DNA of 58,403 nt from Armatimonadota bacterium (GCA_020438215.1 JAGQUX010000016.1:1-58403), one strand, 5' to 3'; positions 1 to 8,700 are shown, counted from the stretch's first letter. Numbers and translations are program-made. The notes: a model not told the origin generated them from the letters alone.

Positions 1-454
<454 letters not shown>

Positions 455-537
455 AAGAGTAAGCACAGTTCTCTGCAAGTCAGAGTAACTCATACTCAGG
501 TCGATTCGGCCTCACAACTGAGCTTTATAAGGTAAAA

Positions 538-577
538 AGCCTTCTCATCCTTGCGATGGGGAGGCTCTTTTCTTTTT
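538..577 (+). terminator. Rho-independent terminator of the 16S transcript
   Basis: AGCCTTCTCATC (538-549) pairs with GATGGGGAGGCT (555-566), with G-U pairs and a 5-nt loop, and is followed by the T-rich run 567-577. It lies 84 nt after the 16S 3' end. Small stems in between (for example CTCTG/CAGAG at about 474-486) may be processing structures. The terminator argues that 16S is transcribed alone. Confidence 0.85.
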
Positions 578-654
578 AACTTTAGGCATTTTTGAACCTG
601 AGACCTAGAGAGTTCAATATTTTCAGTAATAATTGAAATTATAGAGTGTGCAAG

Positions 655-1455
655 ATGCAATCACTCCCTTCACTCAAGAGTCTTGGCGCAGATTTACTGG
701 AAACAACGCCCTACCAAAGGTGGCAACCAGTGCCAATGCCATACCTTTATGCTCTTCTTTTCATGGTAGCTTGGCACCACGTGCAGTATTGGCTCTGCGT
801 CATCGCTCTGGTGATGGTCTTTTCCGCATGCTCGACATCAACGCATGATGTCGTGCACCGTTCTCTGGGATTGACCGCGAGGCAAACCGAGTGGCTTCTG
901 TGTCTCTTGGGTTTGCCAGTGCTGGAATCCGGGCACGCCTATCGCCTGACCCATTTGAATCACCACAAACGCTTTCCTCACGATGATGACCTTGAGGGCG
1001 AAGCCGCCCACATGCCGATTTGGAAAGTGATCTTAGTTGGGCCGCTCTTTCTTCCTAAGCTTTGGCTGTACGGCTGGCAGGCGGCGAAGGATCGCCCTGA
1101 CCAAAGGCGTTGGCTGATTCTGGAAGCACTCTTCCCGATTGTGGGCGTCGTATGTGGCTGGCTACTCTTACCCGTCACATCAGGGTTGCTCGCCTTTTCG
1201 GTCACGGTCTTGCTGAGTAGCTTTTTCTATCCGTTGTTCGCAGTACATCTTCCGCATCGGCACTTTGAAGAACCCCGAGTGAAGCAAGCCTGGACCTGTC
1301 GCGGGCGGTGGATTCCCCGCATCTTCCTCCCCCTGGCTTATCACTTGGAGCACCACTTGTATCCCCTTGTGCCAAGCCACAACTTGCCGAAGCTCGCCGA
1401 GCGACTGGAACCGACCTTACTCGCTGCAGGAGTCGAACCGATTCACGTCCCATGA
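655..1455 (+). CDS. Membrane fatty-acid desaturase / carotene hydroxylase-type di-iron enzyme
   Basis: An integral membrane protein of the fatty-acid desaturase superfamily, which uses a di-iron centre and O2 to desaturate or hydroxylate lipids or carotenoids. Three histidine clusters are visible: H64-x3-H68, H100-xx-HH (103-104) and H230-xx-HH (233-234), plus an HLPHRH cluster near 198-203. Hydrophobic segments lie around 30-60, 78-95, 120-140, 155-195. At 266 aa it is short for acyl-lipid desaturases and closer to carotenoid-hydroxylase-like members, but the substrate cannot be decided. ATG 655 is preferred; an in-frame GTG lies at 646. Neither has a good Shine-Dalgarno sequence. The stop TGA overlaps an ATG at 1452 in the next gene's frame. 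Confidence 0.8.
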   Translation: MQSLPSLKSLGADLLETTPYQRWQPVPMPYLYALLFMVAWHHVQYWLCVIALVMVFSACSTSTHDVVHRSLGLTARQTEWLLCLLGLPVLESGHAYRLTHLNHHKRFPHDDDLEGEAAHMPIWKVILVGPLFLPKLWLYGWQAAKDRPDQRRWLILEALFPIVGVVCGWLLLPVTSGLLAFSVTVLLSSFFYPLFAVHLPHRHFEEPRVKQAWTCRGRWIPRIFLPLAYHLEHHLYPLVPSHNLPKLAERLEPTLLAAGVEPIHVP

Positions 1456-1511
1456 ACACTCTGCCCAGACTCAGGCACAGCGGACTGGTACAACCAGAAG
1501 GACAACTTCGA

Positions 1512-2552
1512 ATGCCAGACTTCCGCGTTGACGACATCCGCATCCAACAGACTCGGCCTCTCATCCAGCCAGCGATCTTGACCGAAGAAATCCCCCGCAG
1601 TGAAAAGGCAGGGAGATTTGTTTATGAATCGCGTAAAGAAATTGGCCGAATCATCCGTGGTGAAGATGACCGAATTCTGGTTGTGGTAGGGCCTTGCTCG
1701 GTGCACGATCCGGCTGCTTGCTTGGAATTCGCGGAAAAACTCAAAGAGCTCCACGATCGTTATGAGAAGCGACTTTTGATTGTGATGCGCGCTTACTTTG
1801 AGAAGCCACGAACCATCGCCGGTTGGAAAGGGCTGATCAATGACCCTGATCTGGATGGCACGCACCGAATCAATAAAGGGCTGCGTTTGGCACGGACATT
1901 CCTCCGTGATCTTGCCGAGCTGGGAATCCCTGCCGCAACCGAGTTTCTCGACACGACCGTCCCTCAGCACATCGCCGATCTGGTGAGCTGGGGGGCAATT
2001 GGAGCGCGGACGGTAGAAAGCCAAACCCACCGAGAGCTAGCAAGCGGCCTTTCTATGCCAGTTGGGTTCAAGAATGCCACCGACGGACGCATCCAGCCCG
2101 CAGTCGATGCTGTGCTTGCCGCTCAGAGGGCGCACTGGTTCCCATCCACGACTAAGGATGGTGTTGCCGCCCTCTCTCAGACTTCAGGCAACGAGGATTG
2201 CCACATCATTCTGCGCGGCGGGCAGTCTGGCCCGAACTATGAGCCGAAATATGTTCTCCAAGCGACATCACTTCTCAAGGATGTTGGTCTTCGACCCAGT
2301 GTGATGGTGGATTGCAGCCACGGCAATAGCGGCAAAGATCATAACCGCCAGCCTGAGGTGCTGCAAAACTTGGTCGAGCAGATTAAGTCGGGTGAAGGGC
2401 GAATCTTTGGGGTGATGCTAGAAAGTCATCTCTGTGAAGGGCGCATGGATTACGATCCTGCTCAGGAACTGCGGAAGGGGATGAGCATCACCGATGCTTG
2501 CCTGAGCTTTGAACAAACCGAGCCGCTCCTCGAAAAACTCGCGCTGGCATAG
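1512..2552 (+). CDS. aroF: 3-deoxy-7-phosphoheptulonate (DAHP) synthase, type I
   Basis: Condenses phosphoenolpyruvate and erythrose-4-phosphate in the first step of the shikimate pathway (cytoplasm). The protein is collinear with the E. coli AroF/G/H family. Landmarks include VVGPCSVHDP near residue 60, RAYFEKPRT, GWKGLINDPDLDG, SWGAIGARTVESQ, SGNEDCHIILRGG and GVMLESHLCEG. From ATG 1512 it has 346 aa, the normal family length. AGAAGGA at 1496-1502 gives a good ribosome-binding site for this ATG. An in-frame ATG at 1452, overlapping the previous stop as ATGA, would add 20 unconserved residues and is less likely. The paralogue name (F, G or H) cannot be assigned from sequence. Confidence 0.95.
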   Translation: MPDFRVDDIRIQQTRPLIQPAILTEEIPRSEKAGRFVYESRKEIGRIIRGEDDRILVVVGPCSVHDPAACLEFAEKLKELHDRYEKRLLIVMRAYFEKPRTIAGWKGLINDPDLDGTHRINKGLRLARTFLRDLAELGIPAATEFLDTTVPQHIADLVSWGAIGARTVESQTHRELASGLSMPVGFKNATDGRIQPAVDAVLAAQRAHWFPSTTKDGVAALSQTSGNEDCHIILRGGQSGPNYEPKYVLQATSLLKDVGLRPSVMVDCSHGNSGKDHNRQPEVLQNLVEQIKSGEGRIFGVMLESHLCEGRMDYDPAQELRKGMSITDACLSFEQTEPLLEKLALA

Positions 2553-2575
2553 GACGGATTCGCTAAACTCAGCTT

Positions 2576-3184
2576 ATGAAAGTTGAGTTGAAACCGGATT
2601 TTGAAGTCAGCGATGCCTCCTGCAAAGAGAGCACAGGCAAAACTCTTCAAGAATGGTATGCCTGGATTGAATCTGAGCATCCTGGGAAAGGCAGGCGTGA
2701 TGTTGTCAATGCGATCTACAACGCGACTGGACGCGGCTCTAATGTTTGGTGGCCCACAACCATATGGGTGGAATACGAAGCCAGCAAAGGCATCGTCAAA
2801 AAGGATGGACTTGGCGAAGGGTATAGCCCTTGCTGTACAAAGCTGATTGCCGCCCCCGTGGATGAGGTCTACAAGGCATTCACAACAGATATGGGTTGGT
2901 GCGGAATCCCTGGCACTGCGGAAGAGGGCAAGACCGTGACCGATGATGGTGGCAATGAATTGACCTGGCTTCGCCTTCGCCCCGGCAAGGATGTTCGCTT
3001 TGATTGGAAGACCAAGGGAATCGACAATATAGTGCGAGTGGATGTGACGATGGTCGATAACAAAAAGGGCAAAACTCAGCTCAACGTAATGCCGAGCCGG
3101 GTTCAGACCCGCGACGAGGCGGATGGTTTGCGGAACGCTTGGGGTGAGGCAAACGACACGCTTAAAGCGAAGCTAGAGGGCTAG
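2576..3184 (+). CDS. DUF4287 / SRPBCC-like protein
   Basis: A 202-residue cytoplasmic protein. Residues about 10-80 resemble the DUF4287 domain (TLQEWYAWIE... GRGSNVWWPTTIWVEYE...KG). Residues about 85-200 resemble an AHSA1/SRPBCC ligand-binding fold (KLIAAPVDEVYKAFTT at its start and an amphipathic C-terminal helix). The ligand is unknown. It starts 23 nt after the DAHP synthase stop and could share its transcript, although no functional link is evident. A clear terminator follows at 3205-3237. Confidence 0.75.
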   Translation: MKVELKPDFEVSDASCKESTGKTLQEWYAWIESEHPGKGRRDVVNAIYNATGRGSNVWWPTTIWVEYEASKGIVKKDGLGEGYSPCCTKLIAAPVDEVYKAFTTDMGWCGIPGTAEEGKTVTDDGGNELTWLRLRPGKDVRFDWKTKGIDNIVRVDVTMVDNKKGKTQLNVMPSRVQTRDEADGLRNAWGEANDTLKAKLEG

Positions 3185-3204
3185 AATCTTTCGCTCGCTA
3201 CTAT

Positions 3205-3237
3205 GCGGAGTTCCACTATGGGACTCCGCTTTTCATT
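3205..3237 (+). terminator. Rho-independent terminator
   Basis: GCGGAGTTCC (3205-3214) pairs with GGGACTCCGC (3220-3229, one G-U pair), followed by TTTTCATTTT. It closes the unit ending with the DUF4287 protein. Confidence 0.85.
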
Positions 3238-3263
3238 TTGCAACCCAGTCCTTGCTTGGGCGT

Positions 3264-3292
3264 ATATCAAAGTGATATCATATCAATATCAC
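3264..3292 (+). promoter_or_regulatory. Candidate operator: iterated ATATCA motifs upstream of the SPFH-RHH pair
   Basis: Three ATATCA elements lie in 3264-3291. They include the inverted repeat GTGATAT (3272-3278) / ATATCAC (3286-3292) with a 7-nt spacer, ending 10 bp before the SPFH start codon. A ribbon-helix-helix protein is encoded just downstream, and such proteins usually bind short repeated or inverted half-sites at their own promoters. The operator role is inferred from position and symmetry. Confidence 0.5.
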
Positions 3293-3302
3293 AGGTGTTG
3301 CG

Positions 3303-4163
3303 ATGAAAGAAAGAAATATTCGCCCTCAATCGGGGGCATTGATGCTGGTGGTGACGTTCCTGGTATTCGTCGGGATGATCGCCTCGTTCGTCATGGCGGA
3401 GAAATCTGGCAACGATATGTTGATCTGGGTTGGGCTTGCATTGGTGCTGGTCTTCACTCTGATCGTGCCGGGATTCTTCGTGGTGGAACCAAACGGGTCG
3501 AAGGTGCTTCTCCTCTTCGGGAAGTACGTTGGCACGGTGAAAGAAGACGGCTTTTTCTGGACAAACCCGTTCCAGACAAAACGTAATCTCTCCCGCCGGG
3601 TGCGAACCCTGAACGGAGAAAAGCTGAAAGTCAACGACGCCGCCGGTAACCCCATCGAAATTGCGATTATCGTGGTTTGGCGGGTGGTGGACACTTACTC
3701 GGCGAGCTTCGAAGTGGAGAACTACGAAAACTATGTTTTCCTGCAAAGCGAGTCGTCACTGCGGCACTCCGCCGGTTCGTATCCCTACGATGATGAAGAT
3801 CACGCGATCAGCCTGCGCCAAAACGCCGACGAAGTCAGCGAAAACATTCGCTCAGAGCTTCAAAACAAGCTGCAAGTCGCAGGGATCGAGGTGATCGAAG
3901 CCAAGATTGCCCACCTTGCTTACGCGCAAGAAATCGCCGGGGCCATGCTCCGCCGACAACAAGCGGCAGCAGTCATCTCTGCTCGGCAGAAGATTGTCGA
4001 AGGTGCGGTTGGCATGGTCGAAATGGCGTTGACTCGCATGGAAGCGGATGGAGTGATTGATCTGGATGAAGAGCGCAAAGCAGCAATGGTGAGCAACCTG
4101 ATGGTTGTCCTTTGCTCTGAACACGCCGCTCAGCCAATCGTGAACTCTGGTTCGGTCTATTGA
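3303..4163 (+). CDS. SPFH (band 7 / stomatin-like) membrane protein
   Basis: A 286-aa protein with two N-terminal hydrophobic segments (about 12-30 and 38-56), then an SPFH/PHB domain ([48 protein letters not shown]). It ends in a helical part ([34 protein letters not shown]) typical of flotillin-like scaffolds. SPFH proteins form ring- or cage-like assemblies on membranes and often modulate proteases or secretion; the partner here is unknown. The start has AGGTG five bases upstream. The next gene is an Arc-type ribbon-helix-helix protein, a pairing I recall from many phyla. Confidence 0.9.
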   Translation: MKERNIRPQSGALMLVVTFLVFVGMIASFVMAEKSGNDMLIWVGLALVLVFTLIVPGFFVVEPNGSKVLLLFGKYVGTVKEDGFFWTNPFQTKRNLSRRVRTLNGEKLKVNDAAGNPIEIAIIVVWRVVDTYSASFEVENYENYVFLQSESSLRHSAGSYPYDDEDHAISLRQNADEVSENIRSELQNKLQVAGIEVIEAKIAHLAYAQEIAGAMLRRQQAAAVISARQKIVEGAVGMVEMALTRMEADGVIDLDEERKAAMVSNLMVVLCSEHAAQPIVNSGSVY

Positions 4164-4178
4164 TAACGGGCAGGAGCT

Positions 4179-4382
4179 TTGGCGCAAAAGAAAAAGTTCC
4201 TGCTGCGGCTCTCGCCGCAGCTATACGATGACCTGCAACGCCTCGCCGACGATGAGTTTCGGAGCGTGAACGCTCAGATCGAACTGATGCTTCACGAGGC
4301 GGTGCGGCACCGGGTCGGGGGGAAGAAACGGCAATCTCCTCCCGAGCCGAATGATGATGCGGACGATTCTTCCGTGACCTAG
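4179..4382 (+). CDS. Arc-type ribbon-helix-helix protein paired with SPFH
   Basis: A 67-aa protein. The N-terminal part (KKKFLLRLSPQLYDDL, then LADDEFRSVNAQIELMLHEAV) is a classic Arc/MetJ ribbon-helix-helix: a beta strand followed by two helices with the NAQIE signature. The C-terminus is polar and probably disordered. It likely acts as a dimeric DNA-binding regulator. It starts at TTG 4179, 15 nt after the SPFH stop, with AGGAG only 2 nt away, which is unusually close. A plausible target is the ATATCA repeat array at 3264-3292, giving an autoregulated operon. That link is inference. Confidence 0.85.
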   Translation: MAQKKKFLLRLSPQLYDDLQRLADDEFRSVNAQIELMLHEAVRHRVGGKKRQSPPEPNDDADDSSVT

Positions 4383-4393
4383 CTTCACGGGAG
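4369..4393 (+). terminator. Hairpin over the RHH stop codon, possible attenuator
   Basis: CTTCCGTGA (4369-4377) pairs with TCACGGGAG (4385-4393), with the RHH stop codon in the loop. Only a weak T stretch follows. The right arm contains the purine-rich GGGAGG that would be the ribosome-binding site of the next gene, so the hairpin could also limit its translation. Confidence 0.35.
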
Positions 4394-4407
4394 GTCGTTT
4401 CCGCATA

Positions 4408-4896
4408 ATGGGGTTAGCGATGGCAAAACTGTCCTACCTCACCGTTCCTGACCTGCTGAACATCAATCTGCGGGCAACCAAGACCTCCAAAGACTTCCAC
4501 TTTGCGCGGTTGGAAGAGGCGGTTTTTTATCAGTATGGACACGGATCAAGTAGCGATGCTGTCAAGCAAGCGGGCAACTTCATTACCGGTTTTGTGAAGA
4601 TGATGCCGTTCACCGAAGGGAATGAGGCGACCGCATTTGTTGGGATGCTGGCTTTTCTGACAATGAATGGTCACGATCTTCATATCAGCGATGATGAAGC
4701 GGCGGATTGGGTTCGCTCGGTTTGGGCCGATCCCGAGAATGTTGGCCCGAAGATGGAGGTCAAGCTGAACTCGCACGAAGTGCATCACCATCATGGAGTG
4801 CCGGACACACGCGGAATAATCACCGAGATTTTTGAAAAGTATCCGAAGACCATTTCGGAGTTAGTTTCCACGGGTCATAAGGCAGTCCTCGCCTAG
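4408..4896 (+). CDS. Degenerate Doc/Fic-fold protein
   Basis: A 162-aa protein resembling the Doc (death-on-curing) branch of the Fic fold. The N-terminus reads VPDLLNINLRAT; the helix LEEAVFYQYG and the core MPFTEGNEATAFVGMLAFLTMNGHDLHISDDEAADWV align by eye with the Doc core HPFxxGNKRTA...FLxxNG. The catalytic motif is broken: His is Met, and the K-R pair is E-A. Kinase or AMP-transferase activity is therefore unlikely. The family call rests on fold pattern and motif spacing. The start may instead be ATG 4420 (MAKLSYL). A His-rich patch (HEVHHHHG) lies near residue 131. No Phd antitoxin is adjacent. Confidence 0.6.
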   Translation: MGLAMAKLSYLTVPDLLNINLRATKTSKDFHFARLEEAVFYQYGHGSSSDAVKQAGNFITGFVKMMPFTEGNEATAFVGMLAFLTMNGHDLHISDDEAADWVRSVWADPENVGPKMEVKLNSHEVHHHHGVPDTRGIITEIFEKYPKTISELVSTGHKAVLA

Positions 4897-4905
4897 AGAG
4901 CCACT

Positions 4906-5979
4906 TTGAAAATTCTTACCGTCGTCGGCGCTAGGCCGCAGTTCATCAAGGCTGCGGTTGTGAGCTTGGCGATTGCTGATGCCCCTGGTTTGACCGAGCA
5001 TCTCCTTCATACCGGGCAACACTACGACGAACGGATGTCCGACATCTTCTTTAGTGAGATGGGGATTCCTGAGCCAACTTACCGCTTGAATGTAGGCGGC
5101 TCATCGCACGGGGCAATGACGGGGCAGATGCTTGCTGAGATTGAGCAGGTGCTTCAGAAGGAATCTTACGATTGCCTGCTGGTGTATGGGGATACCAACT
5201 CAACTCTAGCCGGAGCACTGGCAGCGGTAAAACTCCATGTTCCGGTGGCTCATGTAGAAGCGGGACTCCGCAGTTTCAACAAAGCCATGCCGGAGGAGAT
5301 TAACCGCATCCTCACGGATCATGTGAGCACGACGCTTTTCTGCCCCACGGATATTGCGGTTGAGAACCTCTCGAATGAGGGGCTGACCGGCGACCATATC
5401 CATCAAGTGGGGGATGTGATGTACGATGCCGCGATTCGCTTCGGAGCGCACCCCAGCGTGGCTCGAGCGGCGATCTTGAATGATGTGGGAGTCTCGCCGG
5501 GCGAGTACATGCTGGCGACCATCCACCGGGCAGAGAACACTGATGATCCTACGCGACTTGAGAATATCCTGAACGCTTTGAACTGGGCGGCAGAACGTGT
5601 GGCGGTTGTGTTGCCGCTCCATCCGCGAACGGTTTCTAAGCTACCAAGCGATTTTCAGCCTCATATCAACCTGAAGATCATTGAGCCGGTGGGTTATCTC
5701 GATATGCTGGCGCTGGAGCGGAATGCCAAGGCAATCGCAACCGATTCTGGCGGTGTGCAAAAAGAGGCTTATTTCCAGCGAGTTTCCTGCGTGACCTTCC
5801 GCGATCAAACCGAGTGGGTGGAGCTTGTCGAGACAGGCTGGAATCGCTTGGCAAGTCCTTCGGTTTCCGAACAACTTGTGGCTGGTATTGAGTCTGCGCT
5901 GAACGAAAAGGGCTGCGACGTGCCCCTTTACGGTGGCGGCGACGCGGCCCAGAAGATTGCTCGAATTCTTGCGAATTAG
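4906..5979 (+). CDS. Non-hydrolysing UDP-GlcNAc 2-epimerase family (WecB/WbpI-like)
   Basis: Interconverts C2 epimers of UDP-HexNAc-type sugars in the cytoplasm. 357 aa, with the family landmarks VVGARPQFIKAA at the N-terminus, HTGQHYDERMS, YGDTNSTLAGAL, HVEAGLRS, MPEEINRILTDH, ATIHRAENTD, ATDSGGVQKEAY and FRDQTEWVE. Starts at TTG 4906. The convergent neighbours encode WbpE-, WbpD- and WbpB-like enzymes, so the natural substrate is probably UDP-diacetamido-glucuronate (WbpI role) rather than plain UDP-GlcNAc. WecB and WbpI cannot be separated by eye. Its TAG overlaps the stop codon of the convergent aminotransferase gene. Confidence 0.9.
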   Translation: MKILTVVGARPQFIKAAVVSLAIADAPGLTEHLLHTGQHYDERMSDIFFSEMGIPEPTYRLNVGGSSHGAMTGQMLAEIEQVLQKESYDCLLVYGDTNSTLAGALAAVKLHVPVAHVEAGLRSFNKAMPEEINRILTDHVSTTLFCPTDIAVENLSNEGLTGDHIHQVGDVMYDAAIRFGAHPSVARAAILNDVGVSPGEYMLATIHRAENTDDPTRLENILNALNWAAERVAVVLPLHPRTVSKLPSDFQPHINLKIIEPVGYLDMLALERNAKAIATDSGGVQKEAYFQRVSCVTFRDQTEWVELVETGWNRLASPSVSEQLVAGIESALNEKGCDVPLYGGGDAAQKIARILAN

Positions 5980-7085
5980 AGTGCTTGTTTGATCAGTTCA
6001 ACAACACGGGCTTGGACATCTTCGGTGATGCTCGGCCAGATCGGGAGCGAGAGGGCTTCGGTGGTGCACAGATCGCTGATCGGGCAGTTCGCTGCCGGGA
6101 GATCCTTGTAAACCGGGAGTTTATCAACTGGAACCGGATAGTACACAAAGCTACCGACATTGCTTTCACCCAGATGAGCTTGCACTTTGTCGCGCCGCCC
6201 ACCATCAATTCGGATGGTGTATTGGTGATAAACGTGCTTGGTGTAACCCGCTTCGACCGGGGTGAGAACGCCTTCGATGCCAGCAAGCATTTCGTTGTAA
6301 CGAGCGGCGGCGCGTCGTCGACCCTCGTTCCACTCGTCAATCTTGCGGAGTTTGATGCGGAGAACAGCGGCTTGGATTGTATCGAGTCGTGAATTCACAC
6401 CCACAGTTTCGTTGTGATACTTCTTTCGTGCCCCGTGGACGCGAAGCATACGAACCGTATCAGCTAGTTCGTCATCGTTGGTAACAAAGAGGCCACCGTC
6501 GCCGAATCCGCCGAGGTTTTTGCTTGGGAAGAAAGAGTACGCACCGGCATCTGCGATAGCACCAGCTTTCTTGCCTTTGTATTCGCTGCCCCAAGCTTGA
6601 GCAGTGTCTTCTAGGATGGTCAGGCCGTACTTGCGGGCAACTTCGATGAGCGGATCCATGTCCACGGCATGACCGTAAAGGTGAACCGGGATGATCATCC
6701 GAGTCTTGGGGGTGATCGCCTTTTCGATTTGTGCGACATCTAGGTTGAATGTGCGCGGATCGATGTCAACGAAAACCGGTGTTGCGCCAACATGGCTGAT
6801 GCATTCGCCAGTCGCGAAGAAAGTGAACGGTGTGGTGATGACTTCATCACCCGCTTGTAGCCCGAGGGCGCGCACGCCAAGAACTAGGGCGTCGGTGCCG
6901 GAATTCACGCCGATTGCGTGCTTGACACCGAGATATTCTGCCGTTTCCTTCTCGAATTCCTTGACATCCGGCCCCATGATAAATTGGCCAGAGTCGATGA
7001 TATTTTCGATTGCGGCCATGATTTCGCCGCGGATCTCTTTGATTTCAGGTTGGAGGTCAAGAAGGGGGATTTTTTCAATAATCAT
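5976..7085 (-). CDS. DegT/DnrJ/EryC1/StrS aminotransferase, WbpE/WlbC-like
   Basis: A PLP enzyme of sugar-nucleotide biosynthesis, 369 aa (WbpE is about 360). Landmarks are GPDVKEFEKETAEYLG, GVNSGTDALVLGVRALG, ITTPFTFFATGE, VHLYGHAVDMD, ILEDTAQAWGSEYKG, and the lysine segment FPSKNLGGFGDGG. It would transfer an amino group from glutamate to the 3-keto sugar made by the Gfo/Idh enzyme encoded upstream on the same strand, giving UDP-2-acetamido-3-amino-glucuronate. Order on the strand is dehydrogenase, acetyltransferase, aminotransferase, with a 32-nt gap before it. The exact substrate is inferred from this neighbourhood. Confidence 0.9.
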   Translation of the reverse strand: MIIEKIPLLDLQPEIKEIRGEIMAAIENIIDSGQFIMGPDVKEFEKETAEYLGVKHAIGVNSGTDALVLGVRALGLQAGDEVITTPFTFFATGECISHVGATPVFVDIDPRTFNLDVAQIEKAITPKTRMIIPVHLYGHAVDMDPLIEVARKYGLTILEDTAQAWGSEYKGKKAGAIADAGAYSFFPSKNLGGFGDGGLFVTNDDELADTVRMLRVHGARKKYHNETVGVNSRLDTIQAAVLRIKLRKIDEWNEGRRRAAARYNEMLAGIEGVLTPVEAGYTKHVYHQYTIRIDGGRRDKVQAHLGESNVGSFVYYPVPVDKLPVYKDLPAANCPISDLCTTEALSLPIWPSITEDVQARVVELIKQAL

Positions 7086-7117
7086 GAGGCGATCCTGTAC
7101 GGTGTTTTGAGTTTAGT

Positions 7118-7699
7118 TCACTTAATCCGTTCTACACATTCCGGCCCAGTCTTTCGGTAGACGTGGCCTTGGGAGTCGGTGAATTCGTCCGATTCGGCGA
7201 AGTCCATGACATCTCCAAACGCGCTCATCCAGCCGATAATTTTCGCGGGCACACCCGCCACCATCGCGTAAGCAGGAACATCTTTGGTTACGACGGCACC
7301 AGCAGCAACAAAGGCACATTCGTTCAGGGTGGTTCCGCAGACAATAGTTGCGTTAGCACCGATGCTTGCTCCTCGTTTGACGAGTGTTTGGATGTAATCG
7401 TTCGAAGTGTTGCGTGGAAACTCGCAACGCGGTGTTTTGACGTTGGTGAAGACCATGCTTGGGCCGCAGAAAACAAAGTCTTCGAGGATCACGCCTTCGT
7501 AGAGCGAGACATTGTTCTGTACCTTGCAAAAGTTGCCGATGGTGACGTTATTGCTCACCAGCACGTTCTGCCCGAAGACGCAGCTTTCTCCGATCACGGC
7601 TTTGGGCATCACATGGCTGTAATGCCAAATTTTGGTGCCTTTTCCGATCTGGGCTCCTTCATCGATGTAGGCGGATTCGTGGGCAAAAAAGTCGCTCAT
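7118..7699 (-). CDS. Left-handed beta-helix N-acetyltransferase, WbpD/WlbB-like
   Basis: 193 aa from ATG 7699; the frame is open further upstream but the family starts at MSDFFAHESAYID. Hexapeptide repeats run through most of the chain (AYIDEGAQIGKGTKIWHYSHV, AVIGESCVFGQNVLV, VTIGNFCKVQNNVSLYEG). SIGANATIVCGTTLNECAFVAAGAVVTKDV marks the last coils. Such enzymes acetylate the 3-amino group of UDP-GlcNAc3NA using acetyl-CoA; WbpD has 191 residues. The ATG overlaps the end of the upstream dehydrogenase gene by 4 nt, indicating translational coupling. Confidence 0.9.
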   Translation of the reverse strand: MSDFFAHESAYIDEGAQIGKGTKIWHYSHVMPKAVIGESCVFGQNVLVSNNVTIGNFCKVQNNVSLYEGVILEDFVFCGPSMVFTNVKTPRCEFPRNTSNDYIQTLVKRGASIGANATIVCGTTLNECAFVAAGAVVTKDVPAYAMVAGVPAKIIGWMSAFGDVMDFAESDEFTDSQGHVYRKTGPECVERIK

Positions 7700-8628
7700 T
7701 TCAAGCTCCGTGAAGCATCTTCGAGAATACCGATGACGGTGCGAGCACTGGCACCATCCGAGCGCGGAGTTTTCCCGTTTGTGGCGCAATCAATGAAGTG
7801 CTCAAGCGAAAGGGTGAGGGGCTTTGCTGCTCCTTCGAAGACGACTTCTTCGCCATCATTGACGTTTTGAAGGCTCGCGTTAATCGACTTCTTATGCAGC
7901 GTCACAGTTTGATTCAGCTCGTCGTACCAAAGCATCCCTTTGCTCCCAATTACAATCGTTCGGCGGTCTAAAACCGGCCAGAGCCAGCTATTGTGGATAT
8001 GAGCCTTGACTCCGTTTTCGAAGGTGATGTGAAGGTGGGTGTCGTCTTCGATGCCAGCATTGAGGAATGCATCGCCGACAGCGGTGACATCTTGGGGTTG
8101 ATCTTGAACCAGGTCAAGCACAACGGCAACATCGTGGACGCCTAGGCTCCAGAGCACGTTTTCAACATCACGCGCTCGTCCAAGGTTGGCGCGAGTCACG
8201 TGGATGCTGCGGAGATCACCAATCAAGCCTTCGCGGATAGATTTGCCCAGGAACTCAATTGCGGGTTGATACAGCAAGAGGTGGTTTGTCATCAGCGTGA
8301 CGCCGGCTTGGTCAGCGGCTTTGACTAGCTCTTCTGCATCAGCGGCGCTGAGGGTGATCGGCTTTTCGATGAAAGCGTGTTTGCCGAGGGCGATAGCTTC
8401 GAGGCCGACTCCTAAGTGAGTTGGCGCAGGGGTTGCGATCGTTACTGCTTGGAAGGAGTCCGGTACTAGGCTCCTGATTGTTTTTGCGACAGGGACGTCG
8501 TATTTTTCTTGAAGGGTGGTGTGCTGGGATTCATCTAGTTCTACGATGCCGGCGAGGTTGCCCGTTTCGTGGAGGGTGTTGAGGATGTTGGTGCCCCATT
8601 TTCCTGCTCCAATCGCAACGACTTTCAT
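7696..8628 (-). CDS. Gfo/Idh/MocA-family NAD-dependent dehydrogenase, WbpB/WlbA-like
   Basis: 310 aa from ATG 8628 (MKVVAIGAGKWGTN); an in-frame ATG at 8640 adds four residues. The Rossmann motif GAGKWG, ATPAPTH and the EKP motif (HAFIEKPITL) are typical of the family, as is the Lys-Pro then D-x3-H pattern (LGVHDVAVVLDL). WlbA/WbpB oxidises C3 of UDP-GlcNAcA to the 3-keto sugar, supplying the aminotransferase. The following two genes are the acetyltransferase and aminotransferase, as in known clusters. The UDP-GlcNAc 6-dehydrogenase (WbpA) that would make the substrate is not in this window. Confidence 0.88.
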   Translation of the reverse strand: MKVVAIGAGKWGTNILNTLHETGNLAGIVELDESQHTTLQEKYDVPVAKTIRSLVPDSFQAVTIATPAPTHLGVGLEAIALGKHAFIEKPITLSAADAEELVKAADQAGVTLMTNHLLLYQPAIEFLGKSIREGLIGDLRSIHVTRANLGRARDVENVLWSLGVHDVAVVLDLVQDQPQDVTAVGDAFLNAGIEDDTHLHITFENGVKAHIHNSWLWPVLDRRTIVIGSKGMLWYDELNQTVTLHKKSINASLQNVNDGEEVVFEGAAKPLTLSLEHFIDCATNGKTPRSDGASARTVIGILEDASRSLK

Positions 8629-8700
8629 GCTTGGGAGCATAACCCGGCGGGTGCTGACACCCCAGGCAAACTTCCCGGGACTGACTGGCTAACGGGTGAC

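Noticed and set aside
7163-7870. 235-codon plus-strand frame over the acetyltransferase gene
   Set aside because: Opposite strand to a clear hexapeptide-repeat enzyme; no features of its own.
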